Shown here piece by piece: positions 21,226-29,938 of a stretch of DNA of 49,427 nt; positions within the stretch are counted from its first letter, which is position 1; every line of letters starts with the position of its first letter. The position numbers and the translations under genes are program-made. The notes under the pieces were generated by a model. The model was not told the origin of the DNA and searched no databases. It saw only the letters and a program-made list of their open reading frames with translations. The DNA comes from Serratia sp. M24T3 (lineage in GTDB: Bacteria; Pseudomonadota; Gammaproteobacteria; Enterobacterales; Enterobacteriaceae), in NCBI RefSeq assembly GCF_000257645.1, contig NZ_AJHJ01000036.1:1-49427 (forward strand). The letters are read 5' to 3'.

Positions 21226-21774
21226 ATGACTCAACCTATTAGTATTATTGCCAAAGCACTGGTGAGAGAACGGCAAAGAACGGGGCTGTCTTTGGCTGAA
21301 ATTTCACGTCGCGCGGGAGTCGCTAAATCGACGCTGTCGCAATTGGAATCCGGCAACGGCAATCCAAGCATTGAAACCCTGTGGTCGCTTTGCGTGGCGT
21401 TGGATATCCCCTTTGCTCGCCTGATGGAACCGCAGGTGGACTCCTCACAAGTCATTCGCTTTGGTGAAGGCCCGTCAGTAACGGCCGAAATGGCCCATTA
21501 CAAAGCCATCCTGCTCGCCACCTGCCCGCCCGGCGCCAGAAGAGATATCTACATGTTGATCACACAGCCGGGCGATGACCGCCATTCACACCCGCACTCA
21601 CCGGGTGCCGTAGAACACATCATCGTGACAAAAGGCCGTGCTTTAATTGGCCCCGAAGACAATCCGGTAGAATTAAATCCCGGCGATTACATTTGCTATC
21701 CCGGCGATCAACCCCACGTTTTCAAAGCATTGGAACCCGATACCCATGCGGTTATGGTCTTGGAACAGAATTAA
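21226..21774 (+). CDS. XRE-family regulator with C-terminal cupin domain
   Basis: This is a 182-aa protein. Residues about 8-63 form an XRE helix-turn-helix (RTGLSLAEISRRAGVAKSTL...SGNGNPSIETLW). Residues about 70-182 form a cupin barrel with the metal/ligand motifs HSHPHSPGAVEH and GDYICYPGDQPH. This architecture is a ligand-sensing repressor/activator commonly next to AzlC/AzlD pairs. I prefer ATG 21226 because GGAAG precedes it by 5 nt; ATG 21214 is also in frame but has no ribosome-binding site. It probably controls azlCD and itself through the palindrome; the ligand is unknown. Confidence 0.88.
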   Translation: MTQPISIIAKALVRERQRTGLSLAEISRRAGVAKSTLSQLESGNGNPSIETLWSLCVALDIPFARLMEPQVDSSQVIRFGEGPSVTAEMAHYKAILLATCPPGARRDIYMLITQPGDDRHSHPHSPGAVEHIIVTKGRALIGPEDNPVELNPGDYICYPGDQPHVFKALEPDTHAVMVLEQN

Positions 21775-21889
21775 CACTTGGCATAAAAGTGTGATCTGGG
21801 CCTCAAAAGGCTATACTTGAAATATAGATTTTACATTCTGGCAACATCTGCGTTTTATCTAAATGGCTTTAAGCTTTTGAGACACAATC

Positions 21890-22006
21890 TATACCCCTGT
21901 AGGTTTAGTGCTGTAACAAAGCAGCGAACACGTTAATCCCTCAAGTCAGTGACCAGGGTTAGCGAGGGATGTGAATACAGTTACTGTACGAAAGATGCGG
22001 GGTATA
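21890..22006. repeat. Degenerate ERIC (enterobacterial repetitive intergenic consensus) element
   Basis: This 117-bp element begins TATACCCC and ends GGGGTATA. Inside it reads GTCAGTGAC-CAGGGTTAGCGAGGG, followed by ACGAAAGATG near the right end. It aligns with the ERIC elements at the right end of the window (GTCAGTGACTGGGGTGAACG; CTCGAAAGAT) but lacks about 10 bp at the central ..CAGGAGCTTAC.. part. ERICs are about 127 bp, non-coding and palindromic. It ends 11 nt before the panE start. Confidence 0.8.
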
Positions 22007-22017
22007 TAGGAGCAAAA

Positions 22018-22932
22018 ATGAAGGTTACTGTTTTAGGCTGCGGAGCACTGGGCCAGCTCTGGCTCTCCACGCTGTATCAGCAAGGACATGATGTGCAAGG
22101 TTGGGTGCGCATTCCCCAGCCGTTTTGCGCAGTGAACGTCATCTTTCCTGACGGACAGGCGTTTAATCGCAACTTGCCCACTAATGATCCACAGCATTTG
22201 GCCGACAGTGAACTATTGCTAGTCACGCTAAAAGCCTGGCAGGTCTCGAGCGCCCTCGGCGCATTGCTACCGCAGATTAACGAAAACTGCGTAATATTGT
22301 TGTTGCACAACGGCATGGGCACGATTGACGAACTGCCACGTCACCGCCAGCCGATTCTTTTGGGCGCAACAACGCACGCGGCCCGCCACGAAGGCAACGC
22401 GATTGTTCACGTTGCCGCGGGCATTACACATATCGGCCCAGGCAATACTCGCGGCACCGGGGCGAGTCACATTGCCGACATGTTGCACGAAGCCTTACCC
22501 GACGTGGCCTGGCACGACAATATTTTGCCTTCGCTGTGGAACAAACTCACGGTGAACTGCGTGATTAACCCGCTGACCGCGCTGTATAACTGTACCAACG
22601 GCGATCTGCTGGCCTATGGGGATCAGATTGAAAAAATCTGCGCAGAAGTGGCCGAAGTGATGGATTTCGAAGGTTATCAGACGCATAAAGATTCGCTGCT
22701 AAACTTTGTTTATCAGGTGATCGACACAACTTCGGCCAACCATTCTTCAATGCTGCAGGATATTCGCAATCAGCGTCACACCGAGATAGATTACATTACC
22801 GGATATGTGCTGCGCCGTGGGCGTAATCATGGCCTGCAACTGCCAGTTAACACCGCTTTATTTGAAAAAATTAAAAGAAAGGAAAATGATTATGAGCGTT
22901 TCGGCTCTGGTATGTCTGGCACCTGGCAGTGA
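22018..22932 (+). CDS. panE: 2-dehydropantoate 2-reductase (ketopantoate reductase)
   Basis: This is a 304-aa NADPH-dependent enzyme (E. coli 303) of pantothenate synthesis that reduces ketopantoate to pantoate. The N-terminal Rossmann motif GCGALGQLW is at 7-15, and [17 protein letters not shown] carries the catalytic Lys. The start ATG 22018 has AGGAG upstream; a longer frame from 21949 would translate the ERIC element and is rejected. The 3' end overlaps yajL by 41 nt. The ERIC relic supplies part of its 5' leader. Confidence 0.97.
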   Translation: MKVTVLGCGALGQLWLSTLYQQGHDVQGWVRIPQPFCAVNVIFPDGQAFNRNLPTNDPQHLADSELLLVTLKAWQVSSALGALLPQINENCVILLLHNGMGTIDELPRHRQPILLGATTHAARHEGNAIVHVAAGITHIGPGNTRGTGASHIADMLHEALPDVAWHDNILPSLWNKLTVNCVINPLTALYNCTNGDLLAYGDQIEKICAEVAEVMDFEGYQTHKDSLLNFVYQVIDTTSANHSSMLQDIRNQRHTEIDYITGYVLRRGRNHGLQLPVNTALFEKIKRKENDYERFGSGMSGTWQ

Positions 22933-23482
22933 AGAACTGGAAGCCGTCACGGCGATAGACCTGCTGGTGCGCGCCGGTGTCAACGTCACGACCGCCAGCG
23001 TTGCCGGGGATGGCAATCTTGAGATTCTGTGTTCGCGCGGAGTAAAAATACTCGCCGATGTGGCGCTAGTGGATGTAGCTGATGAAGATTTTGACGTCAT
23101 CGTGTTACCCGGCGGCCTGAAAGGCGCAGAATGCTTTCGCGATAGTCCGCTATTAGTAGAAAAAGTCCGTCATCTCAACGTGACGGGCAAGTTGGTAGCA
23201 GCAATATGCGCGGCTCCGGGTCTGGTTCTTGAATATCACGATCTTTTTCCGGTGGCGAATATGACCGGCTCTCCTTCGTTGAAAGACAAAATTTCTGTCA
23301 ATAAATGGATGGAAAAACGCGTGATGTTTGATCCTCGGGTTAATCTGTTGACCAGTCAGGGGCCAGGAACTGCTATCGAATTTGCCCTTAAGATGATTGA
23401 CCTGTTGATAGGTAAAGAAAAAGCCGCCGAGGTTGCCTCACAGTTAGTGCTGTATCCAGGGGTACACAACTATCAAGACTAA
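22892..23482 (+). CDS. yajL: YajL, DJ-1/PfpI-family protein (oxidative-stress chaperone, deglycase-like)
   Basis: This 196-aa protein has exactly the E. coli length from ATG 22892 ([15 protein letters not shown]). The reactive Cys106 sits in the nucleophile elbow AAICAAPG, with Glu15/16 in PGSEELE to activate it. YajL protects proteins against oxidation and carbonyl damage; glyoxalase/deglycase activity has also been reported for the family. AGGA is 8 nt before ATG 22892 but only 2 nt before ATG 22886, favouring the former. It is cotranscribed with panE. Confidence 0.97.
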   Translation: MSVSALVCLAPGSEELEAVTAIDLLVRAGVNVTTASVAGDGNLEILCSRGVKILADVALVDVADEDFDVIVLPGGLKGAECFRDSPLLVEKVRHLNVTGKLVAAICAAPGLVLEYHDLFPVANMTGSPSLKDKISVNKWMEKRVMFDPRVNLLTSQGPGTAIEFALKMIDLLIGKEKAAEVASQLVLYPGVHNYQD

Positions 23483-23576
23483 TTGCTTCGCTTTCGTTTC
23501 TTACTAGATTTAAGCGAAAAGTATAAGTTTTTGCGTTGCAACGGCTCTAAAATCTCATTTTTGAGCCGAGAACCCG

Positions 23577-23978
23577 ATGACATCAATAAAGCCCTCTACC
23601 GCCAATGCGGTGTTTTATCCCTCTCATGTTAATCAGCCTCCGAGTGCCAATCCCACAAACCAAAGCACTGCCCAACAAATGGTTAAACAAATCAATGGAT
23701 TAAAAAGCGCGTCAAAAATGCTCGAAAGCAATACTTCTGCGTTCAATAAAAAATGTAATAAGGCACTCAGATCGTTAGATAAAATAGTTAAATATCCAGA
23801 CAGTAAGTGCGCCGCTGTTGCAGTAGCAAAATTAACTAGGCGAATGGATAAAATCTATGAATCCTCAAAATTTGCAGAGTTGCATGCAGCAATCCCTACC
23901 CCAATGGATCAGGTAAGAACTCGACTGTTAACTATGAACCTTGATCTTGTCAGGGATACGCTTACGCAAATTAGTTAA
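23577..23978 (+). CDS. Hypothetical protein, unrecognised
   Basis: This is a 133-aa frame with no family I recognise. The first 34 residues are polar (Ser, Thr, Asn, Pro, Gln). The rest looks alpha-helical and basic, for example SASKMLESNTSAFNKKC and VAVAKLTRRMDKIYE. There are two Cys and no signal peptide or transmembrane helix. It is visibly more AT-rich than its neighbours and lies between yajL and an acid phosphatase, neither of which adjoins it in E. coli. The ribosome-binding site is weak, and a hairpin at 23543-23567 lies just ahead of the ATG. A polar N-terminus followed by a helical body occurs in secreted effectors, but nothing here proves that. Confidence 0.55.
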   Translation: MTSIKPSTANAVFYPSHVNQPPSANPTNQSTAQQMVKQINGLKSASKMLESNTSAFNKKCNKALRSLDKIVKYPDSKCAAVAVAKLTRRMDKIYESSKFAELHAAIPTPMDQVRTRLLTMNLDLVRDTLTQIS

Positions 23979-24152
23979 TGCACTGGCTTTTCCCCAGTCG
24001 CCAAAGTTTTGAGGCAACTCAGAGCTTTGCGCGACCGTGGTCACAATAGCGTGCCATGCTCGTTGCAGTCCTATCAGTGGTTGTTATGATTTTATGTCTA
24101 AATATTTCATAAAGTAATAGAACTCATTGCAATCACCATAGGGAAATCAAGC

Positions 24153-24875
24153 GTGAAGAAATTAACCTCTGCCTTATTAATCAGTTTAGTATTAACCGGT
24201 TACGCTCATTCAGCAGATAAACATTACCTCACACTGCAAGACACAGCAGACAGCGTGCAGCTTCTGCCGCCGCCTCCCGCTTTTGACAGTGTGGCGTTTC
24301 TGGCCGATAAGGCTGCTTATGAGCAGGGAAAATATTTGCGCAATACGCCACGCGGCGAAATTGCCTACAGCGATGCCGACTCCACTGCCGATAACGTGAC
24401 TAAAAACTTCTCGAAGCCTTTTGGCTTTGATATTGATGCAAAAAATACGCCTGCGACCTATGAACTGATTTCAACGATGAAAGAAGATGCGGGCGATTAC
24501 GCCACCAAATCGGCGAAGGAAAAGTACAACCGTATTCGCCCGTTCGCTTTCTTTCATGAGCCGACCTGCCGCCCGGAAGATGAAAGTAAATTAGCCAAAA
24601 ACGGCTCTTATCCATCAGGTCATACTGCAATTGGTTGGTCGATCGCTCTGGTGCTGGCCGAGATCAACCCGCTGCGCCAGAACGAGATCCTCAAGCGCGG
24701 TTTTGAACTGGGGCAAAGCCGAGTAATTTGCGGGTATCATTGGCAAAGCGATGTGGACGCGGCGCGGGTGGTTTCATCGGCTGTCGTGGCTAGATTGCAC
24801 AGTAATCCGCAGTTCGTCAGCCAGTTGGAAAAAGCTAAAGAAGAAATTTCCAAAATGCAGTCAGCCAATAAATAA
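24153..24875 (+). CDS. Class A non-specific acid phosphatase (PhoN/PhoC-like, PAP2 family)
   Basis: This 240-aa periplasmic enzyme has a signal peptide cleaved after about residue 20 (AHS-ADK). The full class A signature is intact: Lys122-X6-Arg129-Pro130, PSGH at 154-157, and Ser189-Arg190-X5-His196-X3-Asp200. The two His would be the acid/base and phospho-acceptor residues. It should release phosphate from organic phosphomonoesters at low pH. It starts at GTG 24153, preceded by AGGGAA. It is inserted between yajL and thiI next to the hypothetical gene and ends at a bidirectional terminator. Confidence 0.93.
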   Translation: MKKLTSALLISLVLTGYAHSADKHYLTLQDTADSVQLLPPPPAFDSVAFLADKAAYEQGKYLRNTPRGEIAYSDADSTADNVTKNFSKPFGFDIDAKNTPATYELISTMKEDAGDYATKSAKEKYNRIRPFAFFHEPTCRPEDESKLAKNGSYPSGHTAIGWSIALVLAEINPLRQNEILKRGFELGQSRVICGYHWQSDVDAARVVSSAVVARLHSNPQFVSQLEKAKEEISKMQSANK

Positions 24876-24889
24876 GCGGCCACTTAAGT

Positions 24890-24920
24890 AAAAAAGGGAC
24901 TGCCGAAGCAATCCCTTTTT
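24890..24920. terminator. Bidirectional terminator between the acid phosphatase and thiI
   Basis: AAAAAGGGA ... TCCCTTTTT forms a stem with A and T tracts on both sides, between the convergent genes. Confidence 0.85.
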
Positions 24921-24939
24921 CATGCGCAATGCTTAACGA

Positions 24940-26388
24940 CTAAGGGCGATAAACCTTAACGTTTTTATAGCCTTGCTCGTGCAGATACAGCGCCTGCAAG
25001 CGACTCATTACACCGCGATCGCAGTACAGCAGGTAGGTTTTGCTCTGGTCGAACGAGCCAAACACGCCGCCGAGTTTATAAAACGGCAACACCTCAACCT
25101 CAACGCCTTCAAGCTGCAGAGGCTTCTCTTCCTGCTCGTCAGGGGCACGGATATCCAGCACCACATCGGTTGCAGCAAATTCAGCCACGGTTTCAACTTC
25201 GGCAACTTCCTGCTCGGTTTCTTCGGCAATGGTGCGGATGTCCTGATTTCTGGCTTCGGAAATAACTTTTTCCAGAATCGAGAAATCAAACTGTTGTTCT
25301 TCCGCTTCAATCTTGGCTTTAATTGCCTTGACCGTCGGGCTTTTGGAAATCACACCGCAGTATTCTGGCATAGTTTTAGCAAAGTCTTCGGTGCCGATTT
25401 CACGCGCAATATCGATGATGTGCTGCTTGTCATGAGAAATCAGCGGGCGAAGAATCAGGGTGTCGGTGGCATTGTCAATCAGGCGCAGGTTCGACAGCGT
25501 CTGGCTGGATACCTGACCCAAGGCTTCACCGGTCACCAACGCCTGCACGCCGTAGCGCTCGGCAATGGTCGAAGCGGCACGAACCATCATGCGTTTTAAT
25601 ACCACGCCCATCTGGCCGTCTTCGATTTTCTCGAGGATTTCACCCACCACTGGCTCAAAATCAATGGCGATAAAACGTACCCGATGCGAACTGCCAAAAC
25701 GGTTCCACAGATAATAAGCGACCTGTTTTACACCAATTTCATGGGCCGAACCGCCGAGATTGAAGAAGCAATAATGTACACGGCTGCCGCGACGCATCAG
25801 CATGTAGCTGGAAACACCCGAGTCAAAACCGCCGGAAATCAGCGACAGCACGTCTTCCTGGGTGCCGATTGGGTATCCGCTCAGGCCTTTATAGCGACTC
25901 TTAATCAGGACCAGCTGGTCGTCGTTGATTTCAAGCTTAACGGTTACTTCAGGGTTAGTGAGATTCACTGACGCCGAGGCAATATTCTGATTTAGACCGC
26001 CACCGACGTAGCGTTCAACGTCACCAGAGCTGAAGCTGTGCTTGCCGCGGCGTTTAACGCGCACGCAGAAGGTTTTGCCTTCCAGCTCTTCACGATAGGC
26101 TTCAAGAGTCTGCTCAAAGATGTGGTGCACATCGTTGTACGGACGGTCTTCAACCTCGAGTACGTGATTAATACCTGGAATTCGGCAAAGCATTTCAACA
26201 ATCTGATCATGTTTGCTTTCGTCTTTGCTGCGAACTTCGATATGATCCCAATGGCGAACCACGGCCAAAGTCTCATCGCTAGGCTTCACAACGTTACGAA
26301 TGCTGCTTGCAAGTATCTTAATGAAGCGCAAACGCACAGATTGGCTCTTGATGGTGATTTCTGGAAACAATTTAATGATAAACTTCAT
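24940..26388 (-). CDS. thiI: tRNA 4-thiouridine sulfurtransferase / thiazole synthesis protein ThiI
   Basis: This 482-aa protein has exactly the E. coli length. It has an N-terminal ferredoxin-like plus THUMP tRNA-binding region (about 1-165), PP-loop SGGFDS at 185-190, Cys344 in MPEYCGV, and a C-terminal rhodanese domain with the persulfide Cys456 in [10 protein letters not shown]. It makes s4U8 in tRNA and transfers sulfur to ThiS for the thiamine thiazole. The rhodanese domain, required for thiamine synthesis, is present. It is divergent from xseB and has a long structured leader. Confidence 0.98.
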   Translation of the reverse strand: MKFIIKLFPEITIKSQSVRLRFIKILASSIRNVVKPSDETLAVVRHWDHIEVRSKDESKHDQIVEMLCRIPGINHVLEVEDRPYNDVHHIFEQTLEAYREELEGKTFCVRVKRRGKHSFSSGDVERYVGGGLNQNIASASVNLTNPEVTVKLEINDDQLVLIKSRYKGLSGYPIGTQEDVLSLISGGFDSGVSSYMLMRRGSRVHYCFFNLGGSAHEIGVKQVAYYLWNRFGSSHRVRFIAIDFEPVVGEILEKIEDGQMGVVLKRMMVRAASTIAERYGVQALVTGEALGQVSSQTLSNLRLIDNATDTLILRPLISHDKQHIIDIAREIGTEDFAKTMPEYCGVISKSPTVKAIKAKIEAEEQQFDFSILEKVISEARNQDIRTIAEETEQEVAEVETVAEFAATDVVLDIRAPDEQEEKPLQLEGVEVEVLPFYKLGGVFGSFDQSKTYLLYCDRGVMSRLQALYLHEQGYKNVKVYRP

Positions 26389-26445
26389 GGCATTCTTTTG
26401 TTGGCTGGTGAGAATACTGGGTCGTAAGTGTATGAATAAGGATCT

Positions 26446-26502
26446 AGAATCTACTATTGGTAAAGGTATGCTTCAACGAAACTGCCCTTACCAATAGATT
26501 CT
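26446..26502 (-). promoter_or_regulatory. Strong hairpin at the inferred 5' end of the thiI mRNA
   Basis: On the minus strand AGAATCTATTGGTAAGG (right arm) pairs with CCTTTACCAATAGTAGATTCT minus a 3-nt and a 1-nt bulge, giving about 17 bp around an 18-nt loop. A TATACT -10 box lies just upstream (26512-26517), so transcription of thiI would start at the foot of the hairpin. There is no T-run, and it ends about 58 nt before thiI. It is not a TPP riboswitch by sequence. Confidence 0.6.
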
Positions 26503-26633
26503 GCGGCGCGAAGTATAGCACTTTAATCGGGTACTTTGCGCGCAAAAGGATGCATCATACTGTCCGGTTATTCGCGTCATAGGTTTCTGAAAAGAGCTTA
26601 CGACTCCCCGACCTTCGATATTGAAAGAGAATT

Positions 26634-26876
26634 ATGCCAAAAAAAGCTGCACCACCTGCCAATTTCGAAACTGCATTGGCTGAACTTGAACAAATCGTCG
26701 CACGCCTTGAATCAGGGGAACTGCCACTGGAAGACGCGCTGAATGAGTTTGAACAGGGCGTACAGCTTGCTCGTCAGGGGCAGCAAAAATTACAGCAGGC
26801 TGAACAGCGGGTACAAATTCTGCTCGACAGCGATAATGACGCCCCTTTGCAACCTTTTACACCGGAAGCTGAGTAA
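26634..26876 (+). CDS. xseB: Exonuclease VII small subunit
   Basis: This 80-aa helical protein has exactly the E. coli length, with the family core [20 protein letters not shown] and [18 protein letters not shown]. It partners XseA to degrade single-stranded DNA from both ends. It is the first gene of the xseB-ispA-dxs cluster, with ispA starting 6 nt after its stop. The ribosome-binding site is AGAGAA. Confidence 0.98.
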   Translation: MPKKAAPPANFETALAELEQIVARLESGELPLEDALNEFEQGVQLARQGQQKLQQAEQRVQILLDSDNDAPLQPFTPEAE

Positions 26877-26882
26877 TACCTG

Positions 26883-27812
26883 ATGTCCCAAACAGAACAA
26901 CAATTCGAAGCGAAAAGCTTCAGCCATCAGCTCCGCGACATGCAACAACGTGTCGATGGCGTGCTTGAAGCCTACATGACGGTGTTGCCTTTTGCCGATA
27001 CACCGCTGGTTCAGGCGATGCGCCACGGTTCGCTGCTGGGCGGAAAACGACTACGCCCTTATTTAGTGTATGCCAGTGGACAACTTTTTGGTCTGAATCC
27101 GAGCAATCTGGACGCGCCTGCCGCCGCCATTGAATGCATTCACGCCTATTCTTTGATTCATGACGATCTTCCGGCCATGGACGACGATGACCTGCGCCGC
27201 GGACAACCAACCTGCCACATCAAATTTGGTGAGGCCAACGCCGTTTTGGCCGGTGATGCGCTGCAAACGCTGGCGTTTTCCATACTGGCGGATGTCGAAA
27301 TGCCCGACGTGGCGGTTAACGATCGCCTGTCGATGATTTCTGAGTTGGCTCGAGCCAGTGGCGTCGCCGGAATGTGTGCCGGACAGGCCCTGGACCTCGC
27401 CGCAGAAGGCCAACAGATTGATTTAAATGCGCTGGAGCTAATCCATCGTCATAAAACCGGCGCACTGATCCGTGCAGCCGTGCGCATTGGTGCACTGGCT
27501 GCCGGTAAACCAGGGCGCGATGCACTGCCAATGCTTGACCGCTATGCTGAGGCCATTGGTCTCGCCTTCCAGGTACAGGACGATATTCTGGATGTTATTG
27601 GCGATACCCAAACGCTGGGCAAACGCCAAGGCGCGGATCAACAGCTTGGTAAAAGCACCTACCCTGCCCTTTTGGGTCTGGAAGGCGCACAGGCCAAGGC
27701 CAAAGACCTTTATCTGGAAGCCGTAGCCGCCCTGGATGAGCTGGCCACACATTCTTACAACACGGCCCCATTGCTGGCGTTAGCCCGCTTTGTTATCGAG
27801 CGTGATAGCTGA
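26883..27812 (+). CDS. ispA: (2E,6E)-farnesyl diphosphate synthase
   Basis: This is a 309-aa prenyltransferase (E. coli 299), slightly longer at the N-terminus. The first Asp-rich motif is DDLPAMDDDD at 94-103, the second is DDILD at 233-237, and GGKRLRP is at 53-59. It condenses IPP with DMAPP and GPP to give farnesyl diphosphate, the precursor of quinones, undecaprenyl phosphate and the heme O tail made by CyoE. It lies between xseB and dxs as in E. coli. Confidence 0.98.
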   Translation: MSQTEQQFEAKSFSHQLRDMQQRVDGVLEAYMTVLPFADTPLVQAMRHGSLLGGKRLRPYLVYASGQLFGLNPSNLDAPAAAIECIHAYSLIHDDLPAMDDDDLRRGQPTCHIKFGEANAVLAGDALQTLAFSILADVEMPDVAVNDRLSMISELARASGVAGMCAGQALDLAAEGQQIDLNALELIHRHKTGALIRAAVRIGALAAGKPGRDALPMLDRYAEAIGLAFQVQDDILDVIGDTQTLGKRQGADQQLGKSTYPALLGLEGAQAKAKDLYLEAVAALDELATHSYNTAPLLALARFVIERDS

Positions 27813-27879
27813 TTTGCCCCAAACGCTGTCGTCGCGATATTTCCAAATTAATTGGATGAGCCTCTTATATGAGTAACCA

Positions 27880-29742
27880 ATGAGTCTTGATATAGCCAAA
27901 TACCCAACGCTGGCACTGGCGGAGAACCCTCGGGAACTCCGCTCGCTTCCTAAAGAAAGCTTACCCAAGCTTTGCGACGAGCTGCGCCAGTACCTGCTGG
28001 ACAGCGTCAGTAAGTCCAGCGGACATTTTGCTTCCGGTCTGGGTACCGTTGAGCTGACGGTTGCCATGCATTACGTCTACAACACACCTTTTGATCATTT
28101 GATCTGGGACGTAGGGCATCAGGCCTATCCGCACAAAATTCTGACCGGTCGCCGTGACAGAATTTCTACAATTCGTCAAAAAAATGGTCTGCATCCGTTC
28201 CCGTGGCGTGATGAAAGCGAGTACGACGTGCTTTCTGTCGGCCACTCTTCGACCTCGATAAGCGCCGGTCTGGGCATGGCCGTTGCCGCCGAGCGTGAAG
28301 GCAAAGGCCGCCGTACTATCTGCGTCATTGGCGACGGTGCCATCACTGCCGGTATGGCGTTTGAAGCGATGAACCACGCCGGTGATATCAAATCCGATAT
28401 GCTGGTGGTGCTCAACGATAACGAGATGTCGATTTCCGAAAACGTTGGTGCGCTGAATAATCACCTGGCGCAGCTGCTGTCGGGCAAACTTTATTCCCGC
28501 CTGCGTGAAGGCAGCAAAAAAGTGTTGTCAGGCGTTCCGCCAATCAAGGAACTGATCCGCCGCACCGAAGAGCATTTGAAAGGCATGGTCGTGCCGGGTA
28601 CGCTGTTTGAAGAGCTGGGCTTTAACTACATCGGCCCGGTTGACGGACACGACGTGGTGGCGCTGGCGCAAACCCTGAAAAACATGCGCGACCTGCAAGG
28701 TCCACAGCTGCTGCACGTCATGACCCGCAAGGGCAAAGGCTACGCGCCGGCAGAAAACGATCCCATCAGTTTCCACGCGGTGCCAAAATTCGATCCGGCC
28801 AGCGGCACGTTGCCAAAAAGCAAAGAAGGTCTGCCGAGCTATTCGAAAGTGTTTGGTGACTGGCTGTGCGAAACCGCAGCGGGTGACAGCAAGCTGATGG
28901 CCGTCACGCCTGCAATGCGCGAAGGTTCGGGGATGGTCAAATTCTCAAAAACTTACCCGCAGCAGTACTTTGACGTCGCGATTGCCGAACAGCACGCAGT
29001 TACCTTCGCCGCAGGTCTGGCGATTGGCGGTTACAAGCCGGTGGTGGCGATTTATTCTACCTTCCTGCAACGCGCCTACGATCAGGTCATCCATGACGTG
29101 GCCATTCAGAACCTGCCGGTGCTGTTTGCCATCGACCGTGGTGGCATTGTCGGCGCTGACGGGCAAACTCACCAGGGTGCGTTCGACCTGTCGTTCCTGC
29201 GCTGTATTCCGAATATGATTATCATGACGCCAAGTGATGAAAACGAATGTCGCCAGATGCTGCATACCGGTTATCACCACAATCAGGGCCCGGTTGCCGT
29301 GCGTTATCCGCGCGGTACCGGCACTGGCGCGACCTGCGAGCCGCTGATTTCCTTGCCAATCGGTAAGGGCGTGGTGCGTCGCGAAGGCGAAAAAATAGCT
29401 ATTCTCAACTTCGGTACTTTACTGCCAGAAGCCAAAGCGGCAGCAGAGAATCTCAACGCAACGCTGGTTGATATGCGCTTTGTGAAACCTCTGGATAACG
29501 AGTTAATTCTGTCTCTGGCTGCCAGCCATGACTCACTGGTTACGGTTGAAGAAAACGCCATTATGGGCGGTGCGGGCAGCGGCGTGAACGAATTGCTAAT
29601 GTCGAAACGCGTTAGGGTTCCAGTGCTTAACATCGGCCTGCCTGACCTGTTTGTGCCTCAGGGCACACAGGAAGAAGTGCGCAGCGATTTGGGTCTTGAT
29701 GCCGCCGGTATCGAGCGTCAAATCAATGACTGGCTTGCCTGA
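27880..29742 (+). CDS. dxs: 1-deoxy-D-xylulose-5-phosphate synthase
   Basis: This 620-aa thiamine-diphosphate enzyme has exactly the E. coli length. The TPP-binding motif starts at [13 protein letters not shown]. The transketolase pyrimidine-domain segment [14 protein letters not shown] carries the catalytic Glu, and [15 protein letters not shown] is conserved. It makes DXP from pyruvate and glyceraldehyde-3-phosphate, the first step of the MEP isoprenoid route and also a precursor of thiamine and pyridoxal. A four-codon frame ending at ATGA over the dxs start (27869-27883) may couple initiation. Confidence 0.98.
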   Translation: MSLDIAKYPTLALAENPRELRSLPKESLPKLCDELRQYLLDSVSKSSGHFASGLGTVELTVAMHYVYNTPFDHLIWDVGHQAYPHKILTGRRDRISTIRQKNGLHPFPWRDESEYDVLSVGHSSTSISAGLGMAVAAEREGKGRRTICVIGDGAITAGMAFEAMNHAGDIKSDMLVVLNDNEMSISENVGALNNHLAQLLSGKLYSRLREGSKKVLSGVPPIKELIRRTEEHLKGMVVPGTLFEELGFNYIGPVDGHDVVALAQTLKNMRDLQGPQLLHVMTRKGKGYAPAENDPISFHAVPKFDPASGTLPKSKEGLPSYSKVFGDWLCETAAGDSKLMAVTPAMREGSGMVKFSKTYPQQYFDVAIAEQHAVTFAAGLAIGGYKPVVAIYSTFLQRAYDQVIHDVAIQNLPVLFAIDRGGIVGADGQTHQGAFDLSFLRCIPNMIIMTPSDENECRQMLHTGYHHNQGPVAVRYPRGTGTGATCEPLISLPIGKGVVRREGEKIAILNFGTLLPEAKAAAENLNATLVDMRFVKPLDNELILSLAASHDSLVTVEENAIMGGAGSGVNELLMSKRVRVPVLNIGLPDLFVPQGTQEEVRSDLGLDAAGIERQINDWLA

Positions 29743-29767
29743 TATTCCACAGTAATCTGCCTTGTCT

Positions 29768-29794
29768 CCCCCTTTTTCTTTAGCAAAAAGGGGG
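29768..29794 (+). terminator. Weak terminator-like hairpin after dxs
   Basis: CCCCCTTTTT ... AAAAAGGGGG forms a 10-bp stem 25 nt past the dxs stop. Only a short T-tract follows (attt), so termination may be partial. Confidence 0.55.
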
Positions 29795-29938
29795 ATTTAT
29801 CTCTCCAGTCCTCTTCAGCTACATTTTCCCGTTCCAGACTGAGCTACAGTTAACGTTACCCACGTTTTTAAGAAGTTCACTTTGCGCTCGTCGCGGAGAT
29901 AGCGAACTTCTGTTCAATAAGCTGATGCCGGAGAAATC

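Noticed and set aside
21949-22017. N-terminal extension of panE
   Set aside because: It would translate the ERIC element, and the AGGAG before ATG 22018 plus the family N-terminus fix the start there.
24153-24875. PAP2 lipid phosphatase of the inner membrane
   Set aside because: The protein has a signal peptide and no internal transmembrane helices, and the full class A acid phosphatase signature is present.
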